Part shown: positions 23,755 through 31,777 of the stretch, one piece after another | Layout of the letters: every line of letters begins with the position of its first letter | Position numbering within the stretch: the first letter of the stretch is position 1 | Assembly: GCA_027063505.1 (NCBI GenBank) | Contig: JAMORO010000031.1 | Span: 1-35,057 of the forward strand | Length of the DNA: 35,057 bases | Origin: Sulfurimonas sp. | Lineage (GTDB): Bacteria > Campylobacterota > Campylobacteria > Campylobacterales > Sulfurimonadaceae | Direction of reading: 5' to 3' | Position numbers and translations under genes: made by a program | The notes under the pieces: generated by a model | Databases searched by the model: none | Told to the model about the DNA's origin: nothing | The model's input: only the letters and a program-made list of their open reading frames with translations

Positions 23755-25479
23755 TTGAAAAAAAATAACTTACTACTGCTCCCTTTTATACTTTTACTCC
23801 TCTTAGGTTGTGAAAGCCACAATGATGCAAAACATGAGCCCTCGGTGAGTGGTGCACTTAATGAAGACCCAACATGGTATAGTAATGAGAGTCAAATTGT
23901 TACATCGGCAGAAGTTACTCTTTCTTCTTCTCCAAGTAGCTCACTTTGTGCACCATATTATGATATAACAGCACCTCTTCGTCCATGTACATTAGATGAT
24001 ATCGAACACGACACTAATGCTTTTGATAGTTATTCTCCCGAACTTAGTGTAATTTTTAGTGCGACTGAATTTTCAAATGTAAATGAATTGACAAATGCTC
24101 TTTTAAGACAAAAAGGAAAATCAACAAGAAAGGCACCTCAAAAATCTTATAAAGTGAAATTAGATTCAAAAACAGTTCTTTATAAAAAACAGAGACGACT
24201 TCAGTATAATAAACACTCCTTTGATCTTACCCGAATACGAAATAAGCTTAGTTTTGATTTGTTTCAAGATATACCAAACTTTAATAGTTTAAAAACTGAA
24301 TTTGTCCAGTTAACAATAGATGGCGAAGATAAAGGACTCTATACAAAGGTAGAAAGCTATGATAAAGAGTATTTAATTAATAGAGGTTATAACAAAGATG
24401 ATAATCTTTATAAAGCACAATATTTTTGGTTTTATAAACATCCTAGTTTAGTGTTGAATGAAGATGGTAACCCTATTGACAAAGTGTCATTTGAAAAAAT
24501 TATTGAGCCTCAAAGAGGAAAGAGTCAAACTAAATTACTTGCAATGCTTAATGCAATTGAAGATGAAGAACGGGATATCGATTCTATCATTACACAATAT
24601 TTCAATCGTGATAATTATCTCACATGGTTAGCAGTAAATATAATTATGGGAAATGTTGATACAACCTCTCAAAACTTTTTTTTATTGAACCCTATTTACT
24701 CTGATACTTTCTATTTCTTACCATGGGATTATGATGATGCTTGGGGTTGGAATGAGCAATTGAATCAATTTAATACACCATATTATGCTGACTGGGAATT
24801 AGGTATAGCACGTTATTGGGATTCACCTTTACATAGGCGTTTTTTAAGTAAAAAAGTAAATAGAGATGCTTTAGATAATATGATTGACACTATACGAAAT
24901 AACTACTTAACAGATGCAAGAGTAAATGAAAAAGTAGCCACTTATAAACCATTAGTTCAACCTTTTATTGTTAATGCCCCAGACAAAGACTACCTACCTT
25001 ATGGTGAGAATGGAGCTCCTTCAGAAGCAGATTGGAATAATGAATGTGATGTTTTAGTTAATGCCTTGAGTAAAAATATAACTAATTATAATGCAGAAAA
25101 AGGTAAACCAATGCCTTTTTGGCAATCCTTTGAATATAAAAATGGTGTGATGCGCTTAATATGGGATAGTTCTATAGATTTAGAAGGAGAGATTGTTACT
25201 TATTCTGTGAAACTAGGTAATGATAAAAATTTAACAGCACCATTGCTAGTAGATGAAATAGATTTAGAAATATCAGATGAAAAAATTTCTGTGACATCTT
25301 ATGGAGAGGTTAGTTATAAGTATACTCCAACTGTACCATTTGTAAGTGGTCAAAAATTATATTTAAAAGTTACTTCAAAAGACACTTCTAATAATACACA
25401 AATTGCATTTGATAAAGTAGAAGATGAAAATATAGATAATCAGTTTTATCATGGCTTATATGAAATAGTGATTCCTTAA
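23755..25479 (+). CDS. CotH-kinase-family lipoprotein
   Basis: A 574-residue secreted lipoprotein: a hydrophobic leader ends in a lipobox LLLLGC with C19 as lipidation site. Residues about 50-400 match the CotH family, protein kinase-like enzymes first known from Bacillus spore coats. Visible are FDLTRIRNKLSFDLF, FVQLTIDGEDKGLYTKVESYD, the NYLTWLAVNIIMGNVDTTSQNFFL segment (the catalytic-loop equivalent), and the metal-binding LPWDYDDAW at 322-330. The last 110 residues look like a fibronectin-III-type beta domain. The start is TTG with only a poor ribosome site, two bases after the comEA-like gene, so coupling is likely. The substrate is unknown; it could be a protein or the polysaccharide machinery. 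Confidence 0.82.
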   Translation: MKKNNLLLLPFILLLLLGCESHNDAKHEPSVSGALNEDPTWYSNESQIVTSAEVTLSSSPSSSLCAPYYDITAPLRPCTLDDIEHDTNAFDSYSPELSVIFSATEFSNVNELTNALLRQKGKSTRKAPQKSYKVKLDSKTVLYKKQRRLQYNKHSFDLTRIRNKLSFDLFQDIPNFNSLKTEFVQLTIDGEDKGLYTKVESYDKEYLINRGYNKDDNLYKAQYFWFYKHPSLVLNEDGNPIDKVSFEKIIEPQRGKSQTKLLAMLNAIEDEERDIDSIITQYFNRDNYLTWLAVNIIMGNVDTTSQNFFLLNPIYSDTFYFLPWDYDDAWGWNEQLNQFNTPYYADWELGIARYWDSPLHRRFLSKKVNRDALDNMIDTIRNNYLTDARVNEKVATYKPLVQPFIVNAPDKDYLPYGENGAPSEADWNNECDVLVNALSKNITNYNAEKGKPMPFWQSFEYKNGVMRLIWDSSIDLEGEIVTYSVKLGNDKNLTAPLLVDEIDLEISDEKISVTSYGEVSYKYTPTVPFVSGQKLYLKVTSKDTSNNTQIAFDKVEDENIDNQFYHGLYEIVIP

Positions 25480-25491
25480 AAAGAGAATAAT

Positions 25492-26952
25492 ATGGAAAAA
25501 GAAAAGAAAAAAAGTAAATCTAATCTCTCAAAACTAGTAGGAACATTTTTTAGAAATGCACTACGTTCAAATCTTGATTTAACTTCACTTGCAGATACAA
25601 AAGCAGGAATATTAATATCAATAAATGGTTTTATCTTGACTGTAAGTGTAACAGCATCAGGCTTTGCAGTCCATAACTCAATTATGACTTATGCTTTTAT
25701 CTCTATTATTTTAACTTCATTAGGCTCTATTATATTTGCTGTAATGGCTGTCAAACCTAGAGGGAAGAAAGAACTTGTAAAAAAAGAGTACTTGGAAAAT
25801 TATTCTTCTCTTCTTTACTATCAGGATATGGCAGATCTATCTCCTGATGAATACTCAAAAGAGATGAATAGAGCACTCTATTCAACAAAAGAGTCTAAAG
25901 AGGAGATGATTAGTCATCTTCACATTTTAGGAACTGAGATAAAGAAAAAATATTTCTGGTTAAAACAGGCATATACTTTTTTCTCTATAGGTCTTATTGT
26001 TAGTGCTTCTTTTATTATTTATGCACTTGTATATGTCGAAAAGACAGCATTTTATAATCTCTCAAAGGGAAATGTTGTTTATACTGAAAATAAATTTTAT
26101 AATGTCTTTGAACCATCAGGTGCAACAACGATGCCTGATGGGAAAGTTCTGATAGTAGAAGATGAGAGTAATTCTCGAGCACTAAAACTCTTAGAGATAC
26201 AGAGTGATGGGAGTATTGCAGAGATAGGAAATCTATATCTTCCAAAAAAAATTAAAAAAATATTTAAAAAAGGCGTAGAAGATTTAGAAGCGGTAACATC
26301 AGATGGTAACATCGTCTATGCTATTACTTCACACTCTCTTACTCGAGCAAATAAACGAAAATCAGCGCGTGAGAAGTTGATGATGTTTAGCTATGTTGAT
26401 GGTGCGATAGAGGATTTTTATATCTATAAAAATTTAAGAAAAGATCTCTATAAAAACTTTCCAGAGTTTTTTAAAAAGAGTCTCTTTTTGAGTAATATGA
26501 TAAATATAGAAGGTTTAAGTATCAATGGTGAGGATGGTGGACTGCTTATAGCGTTTCGATCTCCTTTAGCTGATGCAGATGCACTTGTAATAAGTTTAAA
26601 AAATCCACAAGAGATGTTTTTAAAAGGTGTAAAACCTGAGTTTGGAAAGGCCATACGAGTTGATTTAAAAGGTTTAGGTATTAGAGATATTACTTATGAT
26701 AAAGAGAAAAAAGGGTACTGGATAATAGCTGGTGGTAGTGATAATAGAGAGCTGAAATTTGAGCTATGGTTTTGGGATAGGGTAAATAGCACTGTGAAAC
26801 TTGTTAAAAATCAACCAAGTATTGGCTATGGTGAAGGAATTACTGTTGTCAATAGTGAATCTAACAAGCCAGGGCTCTTTATCGTTGAGGATAATGGTAA
26901 GAAACCAAATAAATCTGCTACATACATTATGATAGATAGGGACAGCTTATGA
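25492..26952 (+). CDS. DUF5706 (Pycsar-effector-like) membrane module fused to DUF3616 domain
   Basis: A 486-residue membrane protein. Residues 1-188 match the DUF5706 module of Pycsar effectors and HD-domain relatives: RNALRSNLDLTSLADTK then AGILISINGFILT (21-50), two helices (about 40-60, 65-88), MAVKPRG, a cytoplasmic segment, then LGTEIKKKYFWLKQAYTFFSIGL leading into a third helix (161-182). A lysine-rich N-terminus places it inside, so the C-terminal 300 residues face the periplasm. That part resembles DUF3616, a phytase-like propeller: EPSGATTMPDGKVL, VEDLEAV (262-268), AITSHS, IEGLSI (339-344), LLIAFRSPLADADALVISL (351-369). It starts 12 bases after cotH and overlaps the porin gene by 4. 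No catalytic role is claimed. Confidence 0.75.
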   Translation: MEKEKKKSKSNLSKLVGTFFRNALRSNLDLTSLADTKAGILISINGFILTVSVTASGFAVHNSIMTYAFISIILTSLGSIIFAVMAVKPRGKKELVKKEYLENYSSLLYYQDMADLSPDEYSKEMNRALYSTKESKEEMISHLHILGTEIKKKYFWLKQAYTFFSIGLIVSASFIIYALVYVEKTAFYNLSKGNVVYTENKFYNVFEPSGATTMPDGKVLIVEDESNSRALKLLEIQSDGSIAEIGNLYLPKKIKKIFKKGVEDLEAVTSDGNIVYAITSHSLTRANKRKSAREKLMMFSYVDGAIEDFYIYKNLRKDLYKNFPEFFKKSLFLSNMINIEGLSINGEDGGLLIAFRSPLADADALVISLKNPQEMFLKGVKPEFGKAIRVDLKGLGIRDITYDKEKKGYWIIAGGSDNRELKFELWFWDRVNSTVKLVKNQPSIGYGEGITVVNSESNKPGLFIVEDNGKKPNKSATYIMIDRDSL

Positions 26953-28601
26953 GACTCTTTTTAGTCATTATTTCATTTACTCTTATTTTAAGTGCTGCAG
27001 AACCAACCTGTTATACGGTACAGTTATTAAGTAGGTCAAATAGTGTTAATAACCATGAAGTTGTTGTATCTGGTGTTTATGATGACTCATGTAAAATTAT
27101 GGAAATTGGAAGTACCATAACAGTTCGTTGTGGTTGTTTTGAGAACTATAAAGAGGCAAAACAACATAGAGAAGGGCTTGCAAAAGAGTTTAAAGATGCT
27201 TATGTCTCAACAACTTATAAAAGTCGTTTTCAGATAAAAAAACCTCCTGCTCCCTTGGTAATAGTTCCTCCTAAAGTTGTCCCCGTGGTAATACCAGAAG
27301 TGAAAGCTAAAGAGAAAAAAGAAGTAGTAGTTGCTAAAACTATTGAACCAGTAGTGTCTATAACTTCAAATAAGAGTAAAGAAAAGAAGAAAAAGAGTAA
27401 GAAAAAAAAATCTAAAACAAAAATTGTAAAGAAAAGAGATAATACTTGGTTTTATAGTCGTTACTTAGCAAGACTAAAAAGTAAAAAACCAAGTAAATTT
27501 TATGGATATGAGTACTCTTTTGGAGCACAACTAAGTTACGATATCGGTTATTTTGATGAAGCCCAAAGTAATTACTCTGTAAATGATTGGCGAAGAATAC
27601 GTGTAAATCATAAAGGAAGTTTTTTAGAACAAAAACTTTTTTATGAACTAGAGTATAGCTTTACAGGACCAAATAGTTTTAAAGATATTTATTTAGGATA
27701 TGAGAATCACATAAATGTGATAGATGGTGATTATAGAGTAAAAATGGGAAATATAAAAATTCCTTTTTCACTTGAGCGATACTCAACATCAAAAAATATA
27801 ACTTTTATGGAGCGATCCCTTAATGATGCATTTAGTGAAAATAGAAAATTAGGTGTAGAATTACTTTTATCTAAAAAAATAGATAACTCAAGAGTAAATA
27901 TTTTTACGGCCCTCTTTACAAACTCTATTGATGAAAATAGAGATGATGAGCGAGTAAAGAATGGTTACTCATTACGAACAACCTATTCATACAAGTTTGC
28001 AAAACGCCATCTCTTATCTTTTGGATTTGCTTATCAAGGCCGAGATATGAATGGTGAAGATGTAAAATTCAATCAAGGTGCAGAAGCAAAATTTGTAAAT
28101 AAAAAATATGTTTCTGCAACTATAAAAGATGTGCAAAACCTCACAAAACTCAACCTTGAGGCACTTTATATATACGATAAATATTCATTGCAAGCAGAGT
28201 ATACAAGCACGATGGTTGAGGCATATAACACTAAAACATCTTTACAAAATTATCAGTTTGATGCATACTATTTACAAGGAAGCTACTTTTTAGTGGGAAA
28301 AGGAAGAAAGTATAAATTTAAAACTGCTACACTTGGAAAAATAAAACCAAACAGAGATGGAGCTGTAGAAATTGCAGCACGTTATTCGTCTATAAATCTC
28401 AATGATACTACACAGGATAAAAAAGAAGAGGGTGGCACTCAAGATGATTTAACACTTGGGTTAAACTGGTATATAAATAAAGAGACAAAGATAATGTTTA
28501 ATTATATTGTTGCAAAACCTGATGTATATAAAAATAGTCCAGAAGACTCTTATCAAGGGCTCTATCAATTAGTACAAGGAAGAGTGCTTTTTAGTTTTTA
28601 A
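26949..28601 (+). CDS. outer-membrane porin (OprO/OprP-like) with N-terminal SPOR-like domain
   Basis: A 550-residue exported protein. A signal peptide (about 1-18, ending LSAA) precedes a SPOR-like domain (22-97) with YTVQLLSRS, ITVRCGCFENYKEAKQHREGL and AYVSTTYKSRF. A proline-rich then very lysine-rich linker (98-165) follows. From about 180 to the end is a beta-barrel of the phosphate-selective porin O/P type: DWRRIRVNHKG, YELEYSF, DIYLGYENH, MGNIKIPFSLERYSTSKNITFMERS, alternating strands, and a terminal phenylalanine in VLFSF. SPOR domains often bind peptidoglycan glycan or envelope partners. It overlaps the DUF5706 gene by ATGA and lies 62 bases before pelC. It may be the outer-membrane exit for Pel in place of PelB. 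Confidence 0.82.
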   Translation: MRLFLVIISFTLILSAAEPTCYTVQLLSRSNSVNNHEVVVSGVYDDSCKIMEIGSTITVRCGCFENYKEAKQHREGLAKEFKDAYVSTTYKSRFQIKKPPAPLVIVPPKVVPVVIPEVKAKEKKEVVVAKTIEPVVSITSNKSKEKKKKSKKKKSKTKIVKKRDNTWFYSRYLARLKSKKPSKFYGYEYSFGAQLSYDIGYFDEAQSNYSVNDWRRIRVNHKGSFLEQKLFYELEYSFTGPNSFKDIYLGYENHINVIDGDYRVKMGNIKIPFSLERYSTSKNITFMERSLNDAFSENRKLGVELLLSKKIDNSRVNIFTALFTNSIDENRDDERVKNGYSLRTTYSYKFAKRHLLSFGFAYQGRDMNGEDVKFNQGAEAKFVNKKYVSATIKDVQNLTKLNLEALYIYDKYSLQAEYTSTMVEAYNTKTSLQNYQFDAYYLQGSYFLVGKGRKYKFKTATLGKIKPNRDGAVEIAARYSSINLNDTTQDKKEEGGTQDDLTLGLNWYINKETKIMFNYIVAKPDVYKNSPEDSYQGLYQLVQGRVLFSF

Positions 28602-28607
28602 TATTTA

Positions 28608-28643
28608 AAAACTCACTGAAAACTCACAATTGTTAGATATACT
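28608..28643 (+). promoter_or_regulatory. possible internal promoter of pelCDEFGA with direct repeats
   Basis: Two copies of AAAACTCAC (28608-28616 and 28619-28627) repeat with an 11-base period, one helical turn, at the -35 position of a TATACT box (28638-28643). AAGGGG then precedes the pelC ATG. The layout suits an activator or response-regulator dimer site. Confidence 0.35.
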
Positions 28644-28663
28644 TCTAAAATAAAGGGGATAAA

Positions 28664-29185
28664 ATGAAATTAATAATAAATAGTGTGATTGGATTAATGT
28701 TGTACTTTTCTGTTGGGTGTTCAACTTCGTCAATAGTAATGACTGAAAAATCACTTCCAGTAGTTTATGAAGATGTGAATGGAACACATGAAAAGAAAAA
28801 TAATGTTACAATTTCTTTGTTTAGATTAAATAATTATACAGATACACCACGAGCAGGTATGAGAGCTTCTAATCTTATTGAAGGAATTCTACTCACTAAG
28901 GGTTACAATGTATCAAGTCATTTAAAAGATAAACTTCCAACAATGAAGAAAGCTAGAAAAAAAGCAAAAGAAGATGGAAGTAAATACTTCATGTATGGTG
29001 GGGTGAGTGAATGGCGCTATAAGACAGGAATAGATGGTGAGCCAGCTGTAAGTTTTCAAGTAAGTCTTTACAAAACAAAAAACTCTAAACTAGTATGGAG
29101 CTCTACTGCATCTGACAGTGATTGGGGTAATGCTTCGATAGGAACAACTGCACAAGACCTACTCGATGAAATGATGTCGAATTAG
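28664..29185 (+). CDS. pelC: Pel polysaccharide export lipoprotein PelC
   Basis: A 173-residue outer-membrane lipoprotein, the same size as Pseudomonas PelC (172). The leader ends in SVGC with C19 as the lipid anchor. The mature domain contains ISLFRLNNYTDTPRAGMRASNLIEGILLTKGY and KYFMYGGVSEWRYKTGIDGEPAVSFQVSLY, consistent with the PelC alpha/beta fold that assembles a periplasmic ring guiding Pel to the outer membrane. AAAGGGGAT precedes the ATG. It starts the compact pelC-pelD-pelE-pelF-pelG-pelA series, with 8 bases before pelD. Assignment leans partly on this context because PelC sequences diverge strongly. Confidence 0.85.
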   Translation: MKLIINSVIGLMLYFSVGCSTSSIVMTEKSLPVVYEDVNGTHEKKNNVTISLFRLNNYTDTPRAGMRASNLIEGILLTKGYNVSSHLKDKLPTMKKARKKAKEDGSKYFMYGGVSEWRYKTGIDGEPAVSFQVSLYKTKNSKLVWSSTASDSDWGNASIGTTAQDLLDEMMSN

Positions 29186-29193
29186 TAAACATT

Positions 29194-30552
29194 ATGCAGA
29201 AAAAAGCCTTAAGAGTTAAAGAGCGTACTGCGTTAGAATCATTTTTAAAGATTTTACATAGTTATGCCTATGTAGAAACTCTCATTATCGTAGGTATCTA
29301 TCTCCTTATAGGTTTTTTTATAAACCCAGATGATATCTGCATGCTTAATGATGAGATATCATATATCTTAATACTATTAGCGATTATTACACTTTTTCAT
29401 GGTTTTGAAAATGGTGTTCTTACTCTTGGTATATTAGCTGTCGCTATGTGGTACTTCTATCCTTTTTTTCAATACACAGAGTTTTTAATAGCACTTCTAA
29501 TGACAATGATTTTTGCAGAGTTTCATTACTACTGGACACAGAAGATTAAAGATGCACAAATTAATGCTGATTATAGAGGGGACAAGTTAGATGAACTTTC
29601 AAAAGCCTTTTATTCTCTTAAAATTTCCCATGATCAGTTAGAAAAAAATTATGTTATTAAACCTATGAGCATTCGGAATTCTATTGAATACATTATTAAT
29701 AAAAATGAAATTATAGATAGTAAAAGTGAAATTGTAGATAAACGAAAAGAGTATTATAAAAACTTTTTAGAACTTTTAGAAAAATCTTTTAGTGTAAATT
29801 CTGCTGTAATTATTTATAATAGTGAAGAGGATTTAGAGAGTTATTTAGAGTATAAAAATGCAGCACTAGTCTTGAGTTCAACAACTGAAGAGTTAGAACT
29901 TGAACAATTATTTAGTGATTATCTTATAGATAAAGCTATTGGCCGTTCAACAGCTATCTTTATAAGTGATATTGCAGGAGAACCAACGATTGCAACTGAT
30001 AATAATAGTGATTTTATAGCTGCTATACCTACTGTATATGATGGAAAAGTAATTGCAGTTCTTGCAATTAAAAAAATGCCTTTTATGGCCTTTAATAGAG
30101 AGATGTTAACCTCTATATCGATTCTACTCGATTACTTTTCGGTGGAGATTAATAAGAAAAATACACTCAGTTATTATGATGAGATAGATATTGTACAAGA
30201 TGAAATTTTTCGTTTTGAGTATCACAGATTAAAAGGGTTATATGAGAAGTATAAAGTAAACTCAATTATACTTGTTTTACGTATTAAAAGTGAGCTTCAA
30301 TCCGTAAGAATATATGAAAAAATTGAAAAGATGTTACGTAGTTTAGATATGGTTACTATGGTTGAAGAAAACGGTATTTACTATATTGTGCTTCTATTCC
30401 CACTCCATGATAACTCTGCAGCTCTTGGTTATCTAAACCGTTTAATAAACTTTTTAGATGAGGAACAGGATAAAAACTTTAATCATATGACTTTTGATCT
30501 TTCTCAGACAGAACTCCTAAATAAATATCTAAGAGAAGATTATGGCGAGTAA
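29194..30552 (+). CDS. pelD: c-di-GMP receptor PelD
   Basis: A 452-residue inner-membrane regulator of Pel synthesis (455 in Pseudomonas). Four transmembrane helices lie between about 30 and 115, then a coiled-coil stalk, a GAF domain (about 165-320), and a degenerate GGDEF domain. The inhibitory-site motif is intact: RSLD with R382 and D385, 5 residues before the position of the active loop, which here reads EENGI and so cannot make c-di-GMP. In studied PelD this RxxD binds c-di-GMP and switches on polymerisation by PelF. Start and stop are tightly packed: 8 bases after pelC, and 11 bases of overlap with pelE. Confidence 0.9.
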   Translation: MQKKALRVKERTALESFLKILHSYAYVETLIIVGIYLLIGFFINPDDICMLNDEISYILILLAIITLFHGFENGVLTLGILAVAMWYFYPFFQYTEFLIALLMTMIFAEFHYYWTQKIKDAQINADYRGDKLDELSKAFYSLKISHDQLEKNYVIKPMSIRNSIEYIINKNEIIDSKSEIVDKRKEYYKNFLELLEKSFSVNSAVIIYNSEEDLESYLEYKNAALVLSSTTEELELEQLFSDYLIDKAIGRSTAIFISDIAGEPTIATDNNSDFIAAIPTVYDGKVIAVLAIKKMPFMAFNREMLTSISILLDYFSVEINKKNTLSYYDEIDIVQDEIFRFEYHRLKGLYEKYKVNSIILVLRIKSELQSVRIYEKIEKMLRSLDMVTMVEENGIYYIVLLFPLHDNSAALGYLNRLINFLDEEQDKNFNHMTFDLSQTELLNKYLREDYGE

Positions 30553-31777
30553 TTATCTTGTAGTTATTGAACCCTATGTCTTTATAATCTATTTTTTTCA
30601 TACAGTGATTAGTTTAATTTTAGCAGTTATCCTCTCTCAATATACAGTTGAGCGCTATAAGAAAAAGAGTAAAGAGATAGTTCTCAAAGATAAAGCACGA
30701 CTTGAAGGTATATCAAATCGAGGTTTTATATATAAGAAACTTTTTAATGTATCACTCCATAAAAACAATCGAAAAAGTAATATTTTCTTTATTTTTCTCT
30801 TTAATTTTGCGATGCCTGTTGTTGGCTATATCTTCTCTATATGGATCACTTGGTATTTGAAAAATGTAACTTACGAAAAACGAGTATCTAATACAAATAT
30901 CTTAAATCTTGATGAGTTTGGTATATCATTTTTAAAGGTAGAACGTATTTTTGGAGAAGGATCGATGAGTGAACTTATGAATAGTGAATATGCACCAAGA
31001 TCTAAAAAACTTAAAGCGCTCTCCTCTCTTTCTCATACACTCTCTCCTGCAAACTTAAGGATTATCCGTTCAACACTCTCTAGTACAGATGATGAAATTC
31101 GCATGTTTGGTTATGCAACAATAAATAAAGCAGAAAAAAGTTTAAGTATAAAGATAAATACAAATTTAGAAATATATAAAGAAGAGCAATCCAAAACTGT
31201 CCATAAAGATCCTGAAAAAGAAGCAAACGCTGCTAAAGAGCTTGCTATGTTATACTGGGAGATGGTTTATACAGAACTTTCACATGAAAGTCTCAAGTAC
31301 GGTTTTTTAACTGAAATTAAGAAATATGTGAAAATAGCAAAAAAGTATTATGTTCCAAAGTCTCATGCTATACAAAAAGAGCTTGCAACTGCACAAAAGA
31401 GACTAGAAAAAGCACAAGAGTATGAGAGTGAAAATCCGCAAGAGAAGCTTGCAAAAAATAGAAGTAGTGAGTACTATAGAAGTACTATAAAAGAGTTTAG
31501 AAATCAGTTACGAAAGTATAATGATGTAGAGACTAAACTATATGTTTTAATGGGGAAAGTTTATATGAACGAAAAAGATTATGAGCATGCAATTACTGAG
31601 TTTACAGTGGCACAAGAGCTCTATGAGGGTAGTTCTTCGTTTATCTTACCATATCTTGCAGAAATTCAGTTTTTAACAGGTAATTATTCAATTGTGAATT
31701 CTATAATGAGTAAATCAGAAGAACTCTCTTTAAATGCGACACTGCATCCTATAGTAGAGCAATGGAAGAGTTCATGA
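30542..31777 (+). CDS. pelE: Pel synthase membrane subunit PelE
   Basis: A 411-residue inner-membrane protein, longer than Pseudomonas PelE (about 330). One N-terminal helix (about 10-30) and a second near 85-105 anchor it; the remaining cytoplasmic part is helical, with a charged coiled-coil region (about 265-325) and TPR-like repeats near 330-400 (LYVLMGKVYMNEKDYEHAITEFTVAQELYEG). PelE links PelD to the glycosyltransferase PelF in the synthase complex. The call rests on size, layout, TPR content and position between pelD and pelF. The extra length lies in the middle helical section. Confidence 0.85.
   Translation: MASNYLVVIEPYVFIIYFFHTVISLILAVILSQYTVERYKKKSKEIVLKDKARLEGISNRGFIYKKLFNVSLHKNNRKSNIFFIFLFNFAMPVVGYIFSIWITWYLKNVTYEKRVSNTNILNLDEFGISFLKVERIFGEGSMSELMNSEYAPRSKKLKALSSLSHTLSPANLRIIRSTLSSTDDEIRMFGYATINKAEKSLSIKINTNLEIYKEEQSKTVHKDPEKEANAAKELAMLYWEMVYTELSHESLKYGFLTEIKKYVKIAKKYYVPKSHAIQKELATAQKRLEKAQEYESENPQEKLAKNRSSEYYRSTIKEFRNQLRKYNDVETKLYVLMGKVYMNEKDYEHAITEFTVAQELYEGSSSFILPYLAEIQFLTGNYSIVNSIMSKSEELSLNATLHPIVEQWKSS

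Noticed and set aside
25492..26952. Pycsar antiphage defence system
   Set aside because: Only the DUF5706-like effector module is present. No uridylate or adenylate cyclase gene is adjacent, and the neighbours are pel and envelope genes, so a defence locus is not supported.
27370..27440. A- and K-rich tract in the porin gene as a frameshift or phase-variable repeat
   Set aside because: The lysine codons are mixed AAA/AAG and the longest A run is short; the frame continues normally into the barrel.
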